The notes under the pieces were generated by a model. That model saw only the letters and a program-made list of their open reading frames with translations. It was not told the origin of the DNA and did not search any database. The position numbers were made by a program, and so were the translations under genes. DNA of 64,000 bases from Chryseobacterium hagamense (lineage in GTDB: Bacteria > Bacteroidota > Bacteroidia > Flavobacteriales > Weeksellaceae). Shown piece after piece: positions 52,477 to 61,851 of the stretch. Every line of letters begins with the position of its first letter. Within the stretch, counting starts at the first letter, position 1. The stretch spans positions 84,715 to 148,714 of the forward strand of contig NZ_BJYJ01000003.1 in assembly GCF_007991455.1 (NCBI RefSeq), read 5' to 3'.

Positions 52477-54486
52477 ATGAATACTACTTTAATTGCAGGA
52501 ATTGTCGTTATTGTGATCGCATCCATCGGATTAATTTTCTGGATCCTTTCCATGTACAAAAAAACCGTTCAGGGGATTGTGATCCTGAGAACGGGTTACG
52601 GGGGCACCAAAGTGTTCTTCAATGCCGGAATCGTCATTCCGGTTATCCACAGGATGGAATCAATGGATATTTCCGTAAAGAAACTCGAGATTGCACGGGA
52701 AGGAAAAGCCGGACTGATCTGTAAAGACAATATGAGGGCAGATATCCAGGTGGCCTTCTTCATCCGGGTAAACAAGTCGGTGGACGATATCGTGAATGTA
52801 GGACAGACCATCGGCTGCCAGAGGGCGTCCGATATCCATACGCTGAGGGAGCTATTTGAAGCCAAATTCTCGGAAGCGCTGAAAACGGTTGGTAAAAAAT
52901 TCGAATTCATCGAGCTTTATGAGGCAAGGAGTGAATTCCGTCAGGAAATTCTCGACATCATCGGGACGGACCTGAACGGCTATGTACTGGACGACTGTGC
53001 GATCGATTACCTGGAGCAGACTTCCATTGAAAGCCTGGACAAAGATAACATCCTGGACTCCGAAGGGATCAAAAAGATTACCGAATTAACGGCCACCCAG
53101 AACATCAAAGCCAACCAGGTGCGCAGGGATGAGGAAAAAACCATCACCAAACAGAACGTGGAAGCCCGCGAAGCTATTCTGGAACTGGAAAAGCAACTGG
53201 CTGAGAAAGAAGAATCCCAGAAAAGAGAGGTAGCCAACATCAAAGCCCGTGAGAATGCAGAAATCCTGAGAGTAAATGAAGAAGAAAGGCTGAAATATGA
53301 AACGGTACGGATTGCCACCGAAGAAAAGCTCCAGATTGCAGAGGAAAACAAGCTGAGACAGGTGGTTATCGCAGCCAAAAATAAAGAGCGTGCAGATCTG
53401 GTGGAAACGGAAAGGGTACAGAAAGACAAAATGCTGGAAGCCACCGAAAGAGAAAGAATTGTTTCCCTGGCACAGATCGAAAAGGAAAAAGCAATCGAGC
53501 TGGAGAAGAAAAACATTCAGGATGCGATCCGCGAGCGCCTGACCATGGAAAAGACCGTGGTAGAAGAACAGCAGACCATCAAAGACCTGGAAGCCTTCAA
53601 GACTGCAGACCGGATGAAGCAGGTGGAAATTACCCTGGCCAACCAGGAAGCAGAGAAAAAACTGATCCAGGAAACAAAGGCTGCGGAAGGCAGAAAACTC
53701 GCAGCAGAGAAGGATGCCCAGAAATACGTTATCGAAGCCCAGGCCAAAAGAGATGCTGCCGAAAAAGAAGCGGAAGCCCGAAAAATTATTGCGGATGCCA
53801 AAGCCAAAGAAGAGGCAACCGTAGGATTGTCCGAAGCCCAGGTTCTTCATGCCAAGGCGGATGCTGCCGAGAGACAGGGAATCGTAGAGGCCGTCGTGAT
53901 CGAGAAAAAAGCGGATGCTATAAAAAAAGAAGGTATTGCCCAGGCCGAAGTCATCAAAGAAAAAGCACTGGCAGAAGCTGCCGGAATTACCGAGAAAGCG
54001 GAAGCCATGAAGAAGCTGAACGACGCAGGAAAAGACCACGAGGAGTTCAGACTGACGCTGGCGAAGGAAAAAGAAGTGGAACTGGCCCAGATCGCCATCC
54101 AGAAAGATATTGCCCAGGCCCAGGCCGGCGTTCTGGCAGAAGCCTTCAAATCCGCGAAAATCGATATTGTAGGCGGTGACCATACTTTCTTTGACAATGT
54201 GGTGCGGCAGGTTTCTGCAGGGAAAGGACTGGATAAATTCATCAGCCACAGCGAAAATGCGCAGCTGGTAAAAGAGCACCTTCTGGGAGACGGTGAAAAT
54301 ATGATCGGGAAAGTAATGGGAATGGTCGACAAATACAATATCTCTTCGGAAGATATTAAGAATATGAGCATTGCAAGCCTTATCTTCAGGCTGAACGGTG
54401 TGGCCAATCCGCAGGAAAGAGGCCTGCTGGAACGGGCTTTGGATATGGCTAAAACTTTAGGGATCGACCAGAAACCGGTCCGCTAA
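52477..54486 (+). CDS. Flotillin / SPFH-domain protein, YqiK-like
   Basis: The 669-residue protein has an N-terminal membrane helix (about 6-27), an SPFH/band-7 domain (about 30-200: VQGIVILRTGYGGTKVFFNAG, MRADIQVAFFIRVNKSVDDIVNVGQTIG) and a very long Ala/Glu/Lys-rich coiled coil (about 220-560) with repeated EAEARKI and EKADAIKKEGIAQAE-like segments. A C-terminal oligomerisation region follows. Flotillins scaffold ordered membrane domains. It follows the YqiJ-like gene by 174 bp, and a hairpin separates it from the ATPase gene. The strong codon bias of the coiled coil creates a long antisense open frame (53086-54279), which is not a gene. Confidence 0.9.
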   Translation: MNTTLIAGIVVIVIASIGLIFWILSMYKKTVQGIVILRTGYGGTKVFFNAGIVIPVIHRMESMDISVKKLEIAREGKAGLICKDNMRADIQVAFFIRVNKSVDDIVNVGQTIGCQRASDIHTLRELFEAKFSEALKTVGKKFEFIELYEARSEFRQEILDIIGTDLNGYVLDDCAIDYLEQTSIESLDKDNILDSEGIKKITELTATQNIKANQVRRDEEKTITKQNVEAREAILELEKQLAEKEESQKREVANIKARENAEILRVNEEERLKYETVRIATEEKLQIAEENKLRQVVIAAKNKERADLVETERVQKDKMLEATERERIVSLAQIEKEKAIELEKKNIQDAIRERLTMEKTVVEEQQTIKDLEAFKTADRMKQVEITLANQEAEKKLIQETKAAEGRKLAAEKDAQKYVIEAQAKRDAAEKEAEARKIIADAKAKEEATVGLSEAQVLHAKADAAERQGIVEAVVIEKKADAIKKEGIAQAEVIKEKALAEAAGITEKAEAMKKLNDAGKDHEEFRLTLAKEKEVELAQIAIQKDIAQAQAGVLAEAFKSAKIDIVGGDHTFFDNVVRQVSAGKGLDKFISHSENAQLVKEHLLGDGENMIGKVMGMVDKYNISSEDIKNMSIASLIFRLNGVANPQERGLLERALDMAKTLGIDQKPVR

Positions 54487-54503
54487 CCCTCATCCGGCCA
54501 TGT

Positions 54504-54549
54504 GATAAAACGCTCATTGGATTCATGATGATCCCCGGGACGTTTTATC
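54504..54549 (+). promoter_or_regulatory. Hairpin between the flotillin and ATPase genes
   Basis: GATAAAACG (54504-54512) and CGTTTTATC (54541-54549) are perfect 9-bp arms with a 28-nt loop. No T tract follows, so this is more likely an mRNA processing or stability element than a terminator. A CCCGG/CCGGG alternative overlaps it. Confidence 0.35.
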
Positions 54550-54622
54550 CGGGCGGATCGGTTAAAAGCATTTTACTACAGATGACAGCCTGAAGGCTGC
54601 CTAACATTTAATACCACACACG

Positions 54623-57600
54623 ATGTCAGAACAAATTCATTCAGGGACATACGAAATCATTCAGAGCCGTCTGAACGAACAGAAAAACGATCTTATCCAA
54701 AGGCTTCAGAAGCTGAACGGAAAACGCAAAGAGATTTTCGGCGGAGCAGATTTTTCACTCATTGCCAACGAAAGGATTTCCACGGAACACAACTGCATTG
54801 CCAAGGATATTTTTTCGCTGAAAGATCTTCTGATCTTCGGTTCGAATGCGCATCTGGGCCTGCAGAACGAGATCAGTATCTCGGATGTGTTTTCAGTGTA
54901 CAGAATCAGTAACGGCCGTTTTGAACCGCAGGAGGTTTCACTGATAGGAGACGATACCTTTAATGAAGAATTCAAAAACCTATATAAATACTACAGGAAT
55001 ACCTTTTTTGCCCGTTTTCATTTTACCGAAAATTATCTGTACATGGTTTTTCAGCTGTCTGAAAGCCCTTCGGATACCAAAGCGTTCAAATGGCTGATCC
55101 GGGATTCACAGCTCGTTTATGTGGACTCACGGAGTGCCTCCGAAGTTACTTATCCACCGCAGCACGGATTTAGCTGGACGAAAGCAACGCGCGATATGCA
55201 GCGCAGCGGAAAATTTCCGCATGTCTCGCTGGCAGATAAGGTTTTTGTGGAATCCATGGGCGGAGATCTTACGATTAAGATCGAAGACAATACCGATACC
55301 GGAAAAGGGATTTATTCCGAAGACGTCCTTCATAAAGACCAGAACCTTGATGATGCGGAAATCCACTTCTGCGATCTGGACAATCTGGTTCTGTTTAAGA
55401 TCAAGCCCTATCAGGAAACCGAGAGGTATTTTATCTACAATCATAAAGAAAAAACGGTCTCCAGAATCGATACGCTGAAGCATTCTGCCGTCCTGCTGCC
55501 GGAAAATCAGGGCGTCCTGTTTTCAAACGGCTACGCGCTGCAGACCGGCGGCCTGAAAGTTATTTCCCAGGAGGTCAACCGGCTTCATTACCTGAAAACG
55601 GTTCAGGAGCCGAACGGTGAAAATTTCCTGTATGTATTTTATGACGACAGGACTAATAATTACCAGCTGATTTCCTACAACATCATTACCCAGACCATCG
55701 AAACGCCGATCCGGTGCAGCGGCTATTCGCTGCTGTCTGACGGCAGGCTTATCTATTTAAGGGAGAGTGTGGAAACCACCAAGCATCACCTGGCCCAGAT
55801 CTGGCAAACCCCTTACTCCAAAGAACTGCTTCCGGATCAGGATCAGTCGGATACGTTTCTCTATAAAATCGGCAACAAGGATATTGTGAGGGTAATGGCA
55901 GAAAGCCAGGAGCTGATTACGCTTCTGAATAAAAAAGATTCTTACAGCGGGCTGTATGACGATATCGTAAAACTTTCCACTGCAATCCTGGATGCTTATT
56001 ATTTCCTCGGCAATGAAGAGGTGGAGCATATAGACCGGCCTCTAAAGGAAATCAGGAATATTGCCCACGCGGCCATCAACGAGTACGAAAAGGTGGTTGA
56101 GCAGAAAAAAAATACGGGTGAAGCTGTTGAAAAGATCAGAACAGCCTGTGATAACATCCTGGAAGAAACGAAGAGAATCCATTACTCGCAACTGACGGAA
56201 TATATCGACATGCTCTCCCGGATCCGGGCACTGCGCGGGGAAATCACCGGTGCAAAAGACCTGAAATATGCTGATGCGGCAATGCTGGACGCTTTGGAAC
56301 AATCGCTTGCCGACAGGTCCCAAGCGCTTTCCAATGCCTGCGTGGACTTCCTGCTCCAGGATGATGCCCTGCTCCCCTACCAGGGCAGGGCAAAACGGAT
56401 TTCAGAAAGTATCGTCAATTTACAGAAGGCGGTAGAAACCAGACGGGTAGAAGAAGAAATCAATGAGCTCTCCGGACAACTTGACCTTTTGGTTGATGTT
56501 GTCAATAATTTAAAAATCGAAGACACTTCCCAGTCAACACAGATTATTGAAAACATCTCGGTAATTTTTGCCAGGCTGAACCAGGAACGGCTGGAACTGT
56601 CCAAAAGAAAACGGGAGGTATCCGGAAAAGAGCAGTCTGCGGACTTTCAGGCGCAGATGACATTGTTTGACCAATCGGTTATTAATTTTCTGGAACTTTC
56701 GCAGACGCCTGAAAAATGCGATGAGTACCTGACCAGGCTTTCCGTGCAGCTTGAAGAAATGGAAACAAAATTTGTGGATTTCGATGAATTCATTCAGAAG
56801 CTCGGTGAAAAACGGGAAGAAGTATACAGCCATTTCCAGAATAAAAGCGTTCAGCTTACCGAAGCGAGAAACAGGCGTACCGAACGTTTGTATGATTCTG
56901 CCCTGCGGATTTTAAAATCGGTTCAGAGCAAAGCCGAATCTTTTGGCTCCGGGAATGAGATCAACGGATATTTCGCCACCGATCTGATGGTTGAAAAGAT
57001 CAGGGATCTTTCCAGACAGCTGAAGGAGCTGGAAGATGCTGCTAAATCGGAAGAAATTGAGACGTTGCTTAAAACGGCCCGGCAGGAGGCGGTCCGGAAG
57101 CTGAAAGATAAAAATGAAATCTATGCCGACGGAGACCATGTGATTGCTTTGGGCGATTACAGATTCGCCGTGAACCGTCAGCAGCCCGACCTGACCCTCG
57201 TCCTGCGGAATGCACAGTATTATTATCACCTAACCGGAACCGCTTTCTATGAACCCCTTGATTCCGGAGCCATTTCGGAATATCAGGAAGTGTGGAACCA
57301 GGAATATATTTCGGAAAACAGCCAGGTAAAGCGTTTTGAATACCTGACGTGGAATGTTTTTTCACAGAATAAAAATTTAAGCACTGAAGAAAAGAACCGG
57401 AAATCCATACGGTATTTTATAGCGGAGCACTTCGGGGAAGGCCTGGTAAAAGGTATCCATGATGAGGATGCCCTGACCCTGGTTACAAAGCTACAGCAGA
57501 TGACCAATGAATTGGGACTGATGCAGTTTACCTTTGAAGAAAGAGCCCTCGCCCAGCTGTTCTGGTATTTTCTGGATCAGGAAAAAAAAGACTATTACCG

Positions 57601-59434
57601 GAAACAGTTTGAAGCGGCAGACCTGATCTCATCATCGTTTATTACCGATAGCAGCTTCGGGTACCTCAATATGGAACTGGCAGATGAAATCGGATCGTTT
57701 GTTCAAGGAACCCATCTTTTTACCGGAGTTAACACGTTGAACGCGGCGGATTACCTGAGAAAAGAAAATAAGCAGGCATTTCTGGTTTCGGAAGAAGCAG
57801 GCTCACTATATGGATTATTCATGAAGGATTTAGCGGAAAAAGGAAAAGATCTGGAATTTACCGACCGGTTGAATGCATTGAAAGCCTATCCTCAGGCATG
57901 CTTTTTTATTGCCGAAAGTGCCCTGACTGCATTTTTACAGCATTCCGGGAAGCAGGATGATCATGATATTAAAAAAGAAACGGCTGTTTTTCTGGTTACG
58001 CAGGCTTTTAATGCTGAAAATATCCGTCATGCAAGTTATAAAATGACGTTGCCAAGCCTGAAGTCACTGGAAAAAGATACCGGATACCGTTTAAATTATT
58101 ATGAATTCATTTCCCGGTTATCTTACTTTACCGAGACGGTTGTCCCTAAATACAGGCAGCTTCAGGAGCTCAAGGCAAAATGGGTGCGGGACAAAAAGAA
58201 AGCCCTGAAAATCGATACTTTCAAATCCCGGGTTTTAAGTTCTTTTGTTAGAAACAGGCTGATCAATGAAGTGTATTTTCCGCTGATCGGAGCGAATATG
58301 GCCAAACAGCTGGGAACCGCAGGCGCCGACAAGCGTACCGACCGGATGGGCATGCTGCTTCTGGTTTCTCCGCCCGGTTACGGCAAGACCACGCTGATGG
58401 AATATATGGCAGACCGGATGGGACTGGTTTTTATGAAAATCAACGGGCCCTCCATCGGGTACGATCCTGTTTCCACCGATCCCGCTGAAGCGAAAAATGC
58501 CGGGGCCAGACAGGAACTTGAAAAGCTGAACCTGGCGTTTGAGATGGGCGATAACGTGATGCTTTACCTTGATGACATCCAGCACTGCAACCCCGAATTC
58601 CTGCAAAAGTTCATCTCGCTGGCGGACGGACAGAGAAAGATTGAAGGAATTTATAACGGAGAAAGCAAAACCTATGATTTAAGGTCTAAACGTTTCTGCC
58701 TGGTCATGGCCGGAAATCCATACACGGAAAGCGGTGAAAAATTCCGGATCCCGGATATGCTGGCCAACCGTTCCGACACCTATAACCTGGGAGAAATTTC
58801 AGGCAGCAGGACGGAACTTTTTGATCTGAGCTTAATTGAGAATGCCCTGATGTCCAACGAATACCTTACCCGACTGACCCAGCCCGGAATGGAAAATCTT
58901 TACCGTCTCTATGACAGTGTTCTTTCCGGTTCGCCGACAGTGGACCTGGAAGGAAATTTCAGTACAAATGAAATCTCGGATTTCAGGAGCGTGCTGGAAA
59001 ATACCCTGCGCGTAAGGGATGTGGTTCTGAAGGTCAATAAAGAATACATCGCTTCTGCTGCAATGGCGGATGAATACCGGAATGAACCGGTCTTTAAGCT
59101 CCAGGGTTCCTACCGGAATATGAATAAGCTGATCGCACAGATCCAGCCAATCCTGAAGCATGAAGAAGTCGTCCAGCTCGTCCTGAATCATTACCGGAAC
59201 GAAGCTCAGACCCTGACGACCGGAGCAGAATCTAATATGCTTAAGCTGAAGGAACTGATGAACCTGATGACTGAAGATGAAGCTTTGCGCTGGCAAGAAA
59301 TAAAGAAGACCTTTCTTCAAAACAAAAGCATGAAAGGCTTCGGTGAAAATGACCGGATGGCGCAGGTAATCGCTATGCTGGCCCAGTTCAGTGAAGGCCT
59401 GAACGGAATAAAGGAGGTATTGAAAAACCACTAA
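54623..59434 (+). CDS. Very large AAA ATPase, DUF3686 type ('DNA repair ATPase')
   Basis: The 1603-residue protein has an N-terminal coiled coil (about 5-35), a beta-rich region (about 60-430), and a long helical coiled-coil region with many E/K/L heptads (about 440-860). A middle domain (about 870-1200) and a C-terminal AAA module follow. The AAA part has Walker A in SPPGYGKTTLMEYM (about 1250-1258) and Walker B in VMLYLDDIQHCNPEF (about 1312-1320). I recognise this as the DUF3686 family, often named 'DNA repair ATPase' without strong evidence. Its place after PspA, YqiJ-like and flotillin genes points to a membrane-stress role, perhaps as a remodelling motor. That is inference. Confidence 0.82.
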   Translation: MSEQIHSGTYEIIQSRLNEQKNDLIQRLQKLNGKRKEIFGGADFSLIANERISTEHNCIAKDIFSLKDLLIFGSNAHLGLQNEISISDVFSVYRISNGRFEPQEVSLIGDDTFNEEFKNLYKYYRNTFFARFHFTENYLYMVFQLSESPSDTKAFKWLIRDSQLVYVDSRSASEVTYPPQHGFSWTKATRDMQRSGKFPHVSLADKVFVESMGGDLTIKIEDNTDTGKGIYSEDVLHKDQNLDDAEIHFCDLDNLVLFKIKPYQETERYFIYNHKEKTVSRIDTLKHSAVLLPENQGVLFSNGYALQTGGLKVISQEVNRLHYLKTVQEPNGENFLYVFYDDRTNNYQLISYNIITQTIETPIRCSGYSLLSDGRLIYLRESVETTKHHLAQIWQTPYSKELLPDQDQSDTFLYKIGNKDIVRVMAESQELITLLNKKDSYSGLYDDIVKLSTAILDAYYFLGNEEVEHIDRPLKEIRNIAHAAINEYEKVVEQKKNTGEAVEKIRTACDNILEETKRIHYSQLTEYIDMLSRIRALRGEITGAKDLKYADAAMLDALEQSLADRSQALSNACVDFLLQDDALLPYQGRAKRISESIVNLQKAVETRRVEEEINELSGQLDLLVDVVNNLKIEDTSQSTQIIENISVIFARLNQERLELSKRKREVSGKEQSADFQAQMTLFDQSVINFLELSQTPEKCDEYLTRLSVQLEEMETKFVDFDEFIQKLGEKREEVYSHFQNKSVQLTEARNRRTERLYDSALRILKSVQSKAESFGSGNEINGYFATDLMVEKIRDLSRQLKELEDAAKSEEIETLLKTARQEAVRKLKDKNEIYADGDHVIALGDYRFAVNRQQPDLTLVLRNAQYYYHLTGTAFYEPLDSGAISEYQEVWNQEYISENSQVKRFEYLTWNVFSQNKNLSTEEKNRKSIRYFIAEHFGEGLVKGIHDEDALTLVTKLQQMTNELGLMQFTFEERALAQLFWYFLDQEKKDYYRKQFEAADLISSSFITDSSFGYLNMELADEIGSFVQGTHLFTGVNTLNAADYLRKENKQAFLVSEEAGSLYGLFMKDLAEKGKDLEFTDRLNALKAYPQACFFIAESALTAFLQHSGKQDDHDIKKETAVFLVTQAFNAENIRHASYKMTLPSLKSLEKDTGYRLNYYEFISRLSYFTETVVPKYRQLQELKAKWVRDKKKALKIDTFKSRVLSSFVRNRLINEVYFPLIGANMAKQLGTAGADKRTDRMGMLLLVSPPGYGKTTLMEYMADRMGLVFMKINGPSIGYDPVSTDPAEAKNAGARQELEKLNLAFEMGDNVMLYLDDIQHCNPEFLQKFISLADGQRKIEGIYNGESKTYDLRSKRFCLVMAGNPYTESGEKFRIPDMLANRSDTYNLGEISGSRTELFDLSLIENALMSNEYLTRLTQPGMENLYRLYDSVLSGSPTVDLEGNFSTNEISDFRSVLENTLRVRDVVLKVNKEYIASAAMADEYRNEPVFKLQGSYRNMNKLIAQIQPILKHEEVVQLVLNHYRNEAQTLTTGAESNMLKLKELMNLMTEDEALRWQEIKKTFLQNKSMKGFGENDRMAQVIAMLAQFSEGLNGIKEVLKNH

Positions 59435-59532
59435 CCCGGTTGATGCGATAAAAGGACCTGTATGTTCAGTGCGGTTTTTGATGCTTAATCCTGTTCATCA
59501 GTTTACTATTTATAATTTGATTAATTTACCCT

Positions 59533-60768
59533 ATGGAACTGTTTATCCTGTTTTCCAGCCTTATTACGCTGGCTGCTTTTTTTTCTTATCTGAATGTAAA
59601 ATTCTTCAGGCTTCCTTCCGGGATCAGCCTGATGCTGATGGGCGTGCTTTCCGCCCTGGGCATCATTACGGCCGGTTATTTTTCTGAAGGATTTACCGAA
59701 ATGATCCGGGAGAAACTTTTGTTAATCGATTTTTCGGAATTCCTGCTGGGCATCCTGCTGAGTTTTCTCCTTTTTGCCGGATCGCTGCATGTATCCGTTC
59801 CCGATTTACGAGAATCGTCCAGAAGCATCATCAGCTTTGCTACCTTAGGAACCCTGATTTCAACGGCTGCCGTTGGGTTTGCTTTATTTTACATCCTGCC
59901 GTTATTCAATCAGGAGGTCCCGATCCTCTATTGTATGCTCTTCGGGGCTCTGATCTCCCCCACGGATCCCATTGCTGTCATGGGGATTCTGAAAAAAGTG
60001 AATCTCTCTAAAAAAATAGAAACCAATATCGTGGGAGAATCCCTTTTCAATGACGGGATCGGCGTGGTTATCTTCGCTACCTTGCTGAAAACAGCTTCTG
60101 CCGGAACCGGAAACTTCGGAGCGGCAGATATTGCCGGGCTCTTTGTACGGGAGGCTTTCGGAGGGCTTCTGGCAGGGCTTGCCATCGGCTATGCCGGTTA
60201 CCGGCTGATGAAATCCATCGATCATTTTCAGACTGAAATCCTGATTTCGCTGGCCATGGTAATGGGAGGTTACAGCTTATGTCACGCCCTTCACGTATCC
60301 GGACCGCTGGCGATGGTAATGGCCGGCATAATGACCGGAAACCGTGGCAGGGAGCTGGCAATGAGTGATATGACCCGGGATTACCTCGGAAAATTCTGGG
60401 AAGTGACGGATGAGGTTCTGAATGCGGTGCTATTTATGTTGATCGGGCTTGAAATTGTGGTGGTTGCATTTGATATCCATTATCTTTTCATCGGTATTAT
60501 CATTGCGCTGGTGCTTATCGGAGTCCGTTTCTTTTCCCTGTATGTGCCTACTTTCCTATTCCGGTTTAAAAAAGCGTTGGGGAACAGGTCCCTGCTGATC
60601 ATGACCTGGGGAGGGCTCCGGGGCGGTATATCGGTAGCCCTGTCATTATCCCTTCCGCCAAGCCCTTATAAAAATATCATTGTTTCCATTACATTTGTTG
60701 TGGTGATTTTTTCCATCATTGTTCAGGGAATAACGGTTGAAAAAGTAATTAAAAAACTGAAAAGTTGA
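59533..60768 (+). CDS. CPA1-family Na+/H+ antiporter
   Basis: The 411-residue protein has 11-12 membrane segments. It carries the CPA1 ion-site motifs GALISPTDPIAVMGILKK (Asp near residue 144) and GESLFNDGIGVVIFATLL (Asn-Asp pair), plus the conserved MTWGGLRGGISVALSLSLP in a late segment. It exchanges Na+ (or K+) for H+ across the inner membrane. It follows the ATPase gene by 98 bp on the same strand and may be the last gene of the operon, linking envelope stress to ion balance. It could instead be independently transcribed. Confidence 0.9.
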   Translation: MELFILFSSLITLAAFFSYLNVKFFRLPSGISLMLMGVLSALGIITAGYFSEGFTEMIREKLLLIDFSEFLLGILLSFLLFAGSLHVSVPDLRESSRSIISFATLGTLISTAAVGFALFYILPLFNQEVPILYCMLFGALISPTDPIAVMGILKKVNLSKKIETNIVGESLFNDGIGVVIFATLLKTASAGTGNFGAADIAGLFVREAFGGLLAGLAIGYAGYRLMKSIDHFQTEILISLAMVMGGYSLCHALHVSGPLAMVMAGIMTGNRGRELAMSDMTRDYLGKFWEVTDEVLNAVLFMLIGLEIVVVAFDIHYLFIGIIIALVLIGVRFFSLYVPTFLFRFKKALGNRSLLIMTWGGLRGGISVALSLSLPPSPYKNIIVSITFVVVIFSIIVQGITVEKVIKKLKS

Positions 60769-60779
60769 GATTCCTGATC

Positions 60780-60870
60780 AAATGACCTGAACCTGAAGTA
60801 CGCTGACTGAAGGGTTGGATGCGGGAAGCTGGATGCCGGAAGTTTTTACCGTTAATAATAGAGCCGGAGA
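60780..60870 (+). repeat. Fragment of the dispersed repeat (copy 7)
   Basis: ACCTGAACCTGAAG followed by GGATGCGGGAAGCTGGATGC and CCGGAAGTTTTT matches the left part of the element. The rest is missing. No gene is visible in the remainder of 60769-61160. Confidence 0.5.
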
Positions 60871-61160
60871 TTATGCATGCTATTTAGTTTTTTTGTTACC
60901 GGCCAAGATCTTATCCGTACTAAAAGCTAGGAAGGCAAGCCGGATATTTTTCAGATTACTATCCGAAAACTTTATTTAAGACAGCTTAGATGAGCCAAAT
61001 ATCCTTACTTTTATATTATGTTGACTAAAGAATCGGCTTTATCCCAGAGCATTACTATCCGGGCAGTATATTTAAACAATTAACAGCTGCTGTTTCCCGG
61101 ATCCTATTTTTAACTTTACAAAAGGAAGCCCTTTCAAAAAGGCATAGTAAAGATATAAAA

Positions 61161-61190
61161 AAGCCATTCAATTTACTGAATGGCTTTTCT
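61161..61190. terminator. Bidirectional terminator
   Basis: AAGCCATTCA (61161-61170) and TGAATGGCTT (61177-61186) form a perfect 10-bp stem with a 6-nt loop. A T tract follows on the plus strand and an A tract precedes it, so it can act on both strands. It probably ends the minus-strand gene at 61228-61590. Confidence 0.8.
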
Positions 61191-61227
61191 TCATCTCAAA
61201 ATTAGTTTATTAATACACTATCAATTT

Positions 61228-61590
61228 TTAGGTCGTACTCTTTTCTGCAGTCAGTTTTCCGGCTAGCTTTGAAACCTTCAGAAGACCTTTTCCGAGCTTT
61301 TTAATAGAAGCACTGTCTTTTGTATTTTCAGCTTTATCAGCCGCTTCTACCGTTGCATTCCCCAGCTTTTCCAGCAGACTGCAGATCTTTTTGTTATCTT
61401 TTGCAGACATGGCTTCCTTCAGCTTTTCCAGATCATGTAAGATAGGCGCAAATCCTCTCCTGTCTTTAAGGATTTTAATCCATCCGGTAATATTGGGTGC
61501 CGCACCGGTCTTGGATTCTTTTTCAATTCCGGTTTCTACCAGTTCGATTGTTTTTTCAACGTGTTCTAATTCAGATTGTTGTTCGCTCAT
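61228..61590 (-). CDS. Small helical hypothetical protein, 120 residues
   Basis: I place the start at 61590 (MSEQQSELEHVEKTIELVETG). An in-frame start 39 bp earlier adds MYCLIRYTPKNKI, which looks like untranslated sequence. The product is charged and helical throughout (LEKLKEAMSAKDNKKICSLLEKLGNATVEAADKAE, IKKLGKGLLKVSKLAGKL), with no signal peptide or membrane segment. I do not recognise the family. It is a single-gene unit between a bidirectional terminator and the end of the tail-fibre-like gene. Confidence 0.62.
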   Translation of the reverse strand: MSEQQSELEHVEKTIELVETGIEKESKTGAAPNITGWIKILKDRRGFAPILHDLEKLKEAMSAKDNKKICSLLEKLGNATVEAADKAENTKDSASIKKLGKGLLKVSKLAGKLTAEKSTT

Positions 61591-61767
61591 AATTTTGTTT
61601 TTTGGTGTATACCGGATCAGACAATACATATGCCAAAACCTCTAAAAAATCAAAAATATGGTATATAAATATTCTTTTATTTTAATTTTAAGTCAAATAA
61701 TTTACCTATTTAACGAATTAAAAATCAACCCTTTGAAACTTTTGAATAGTGTTTTTAAGAATATAAA

Positions 61768-61809
61768 AAATCCACCACCAGAAGACTTGTGGTTCCCGGT
61801 GATGGATTT
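61768..61809 (-). terminator. Terminator of the tail-fibre-like gene
   Basis: AAATCCACCACC (61768-61779) and GGTGATGGATTT (61798-61809) pair over 12 bp with one wobble. An inner CCAC/GTGG pair is also possible, and a T tract (61770-61765) follows on the minus strand. Confidence 0.78.
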
Positions 61810-61851
61810 GTAGTGAAGTATACTGCTATTTTTTAGTTGACGTTCATTTTT

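Noticed and set aside
53086..54279. Minus-strand open frame of 397 codons inside the flotillin gene
   Set aside because: The product is an implausible Phe/Leu/Gly-rich string, the antisense image of the Glu/Lys/Ala coiled coil.
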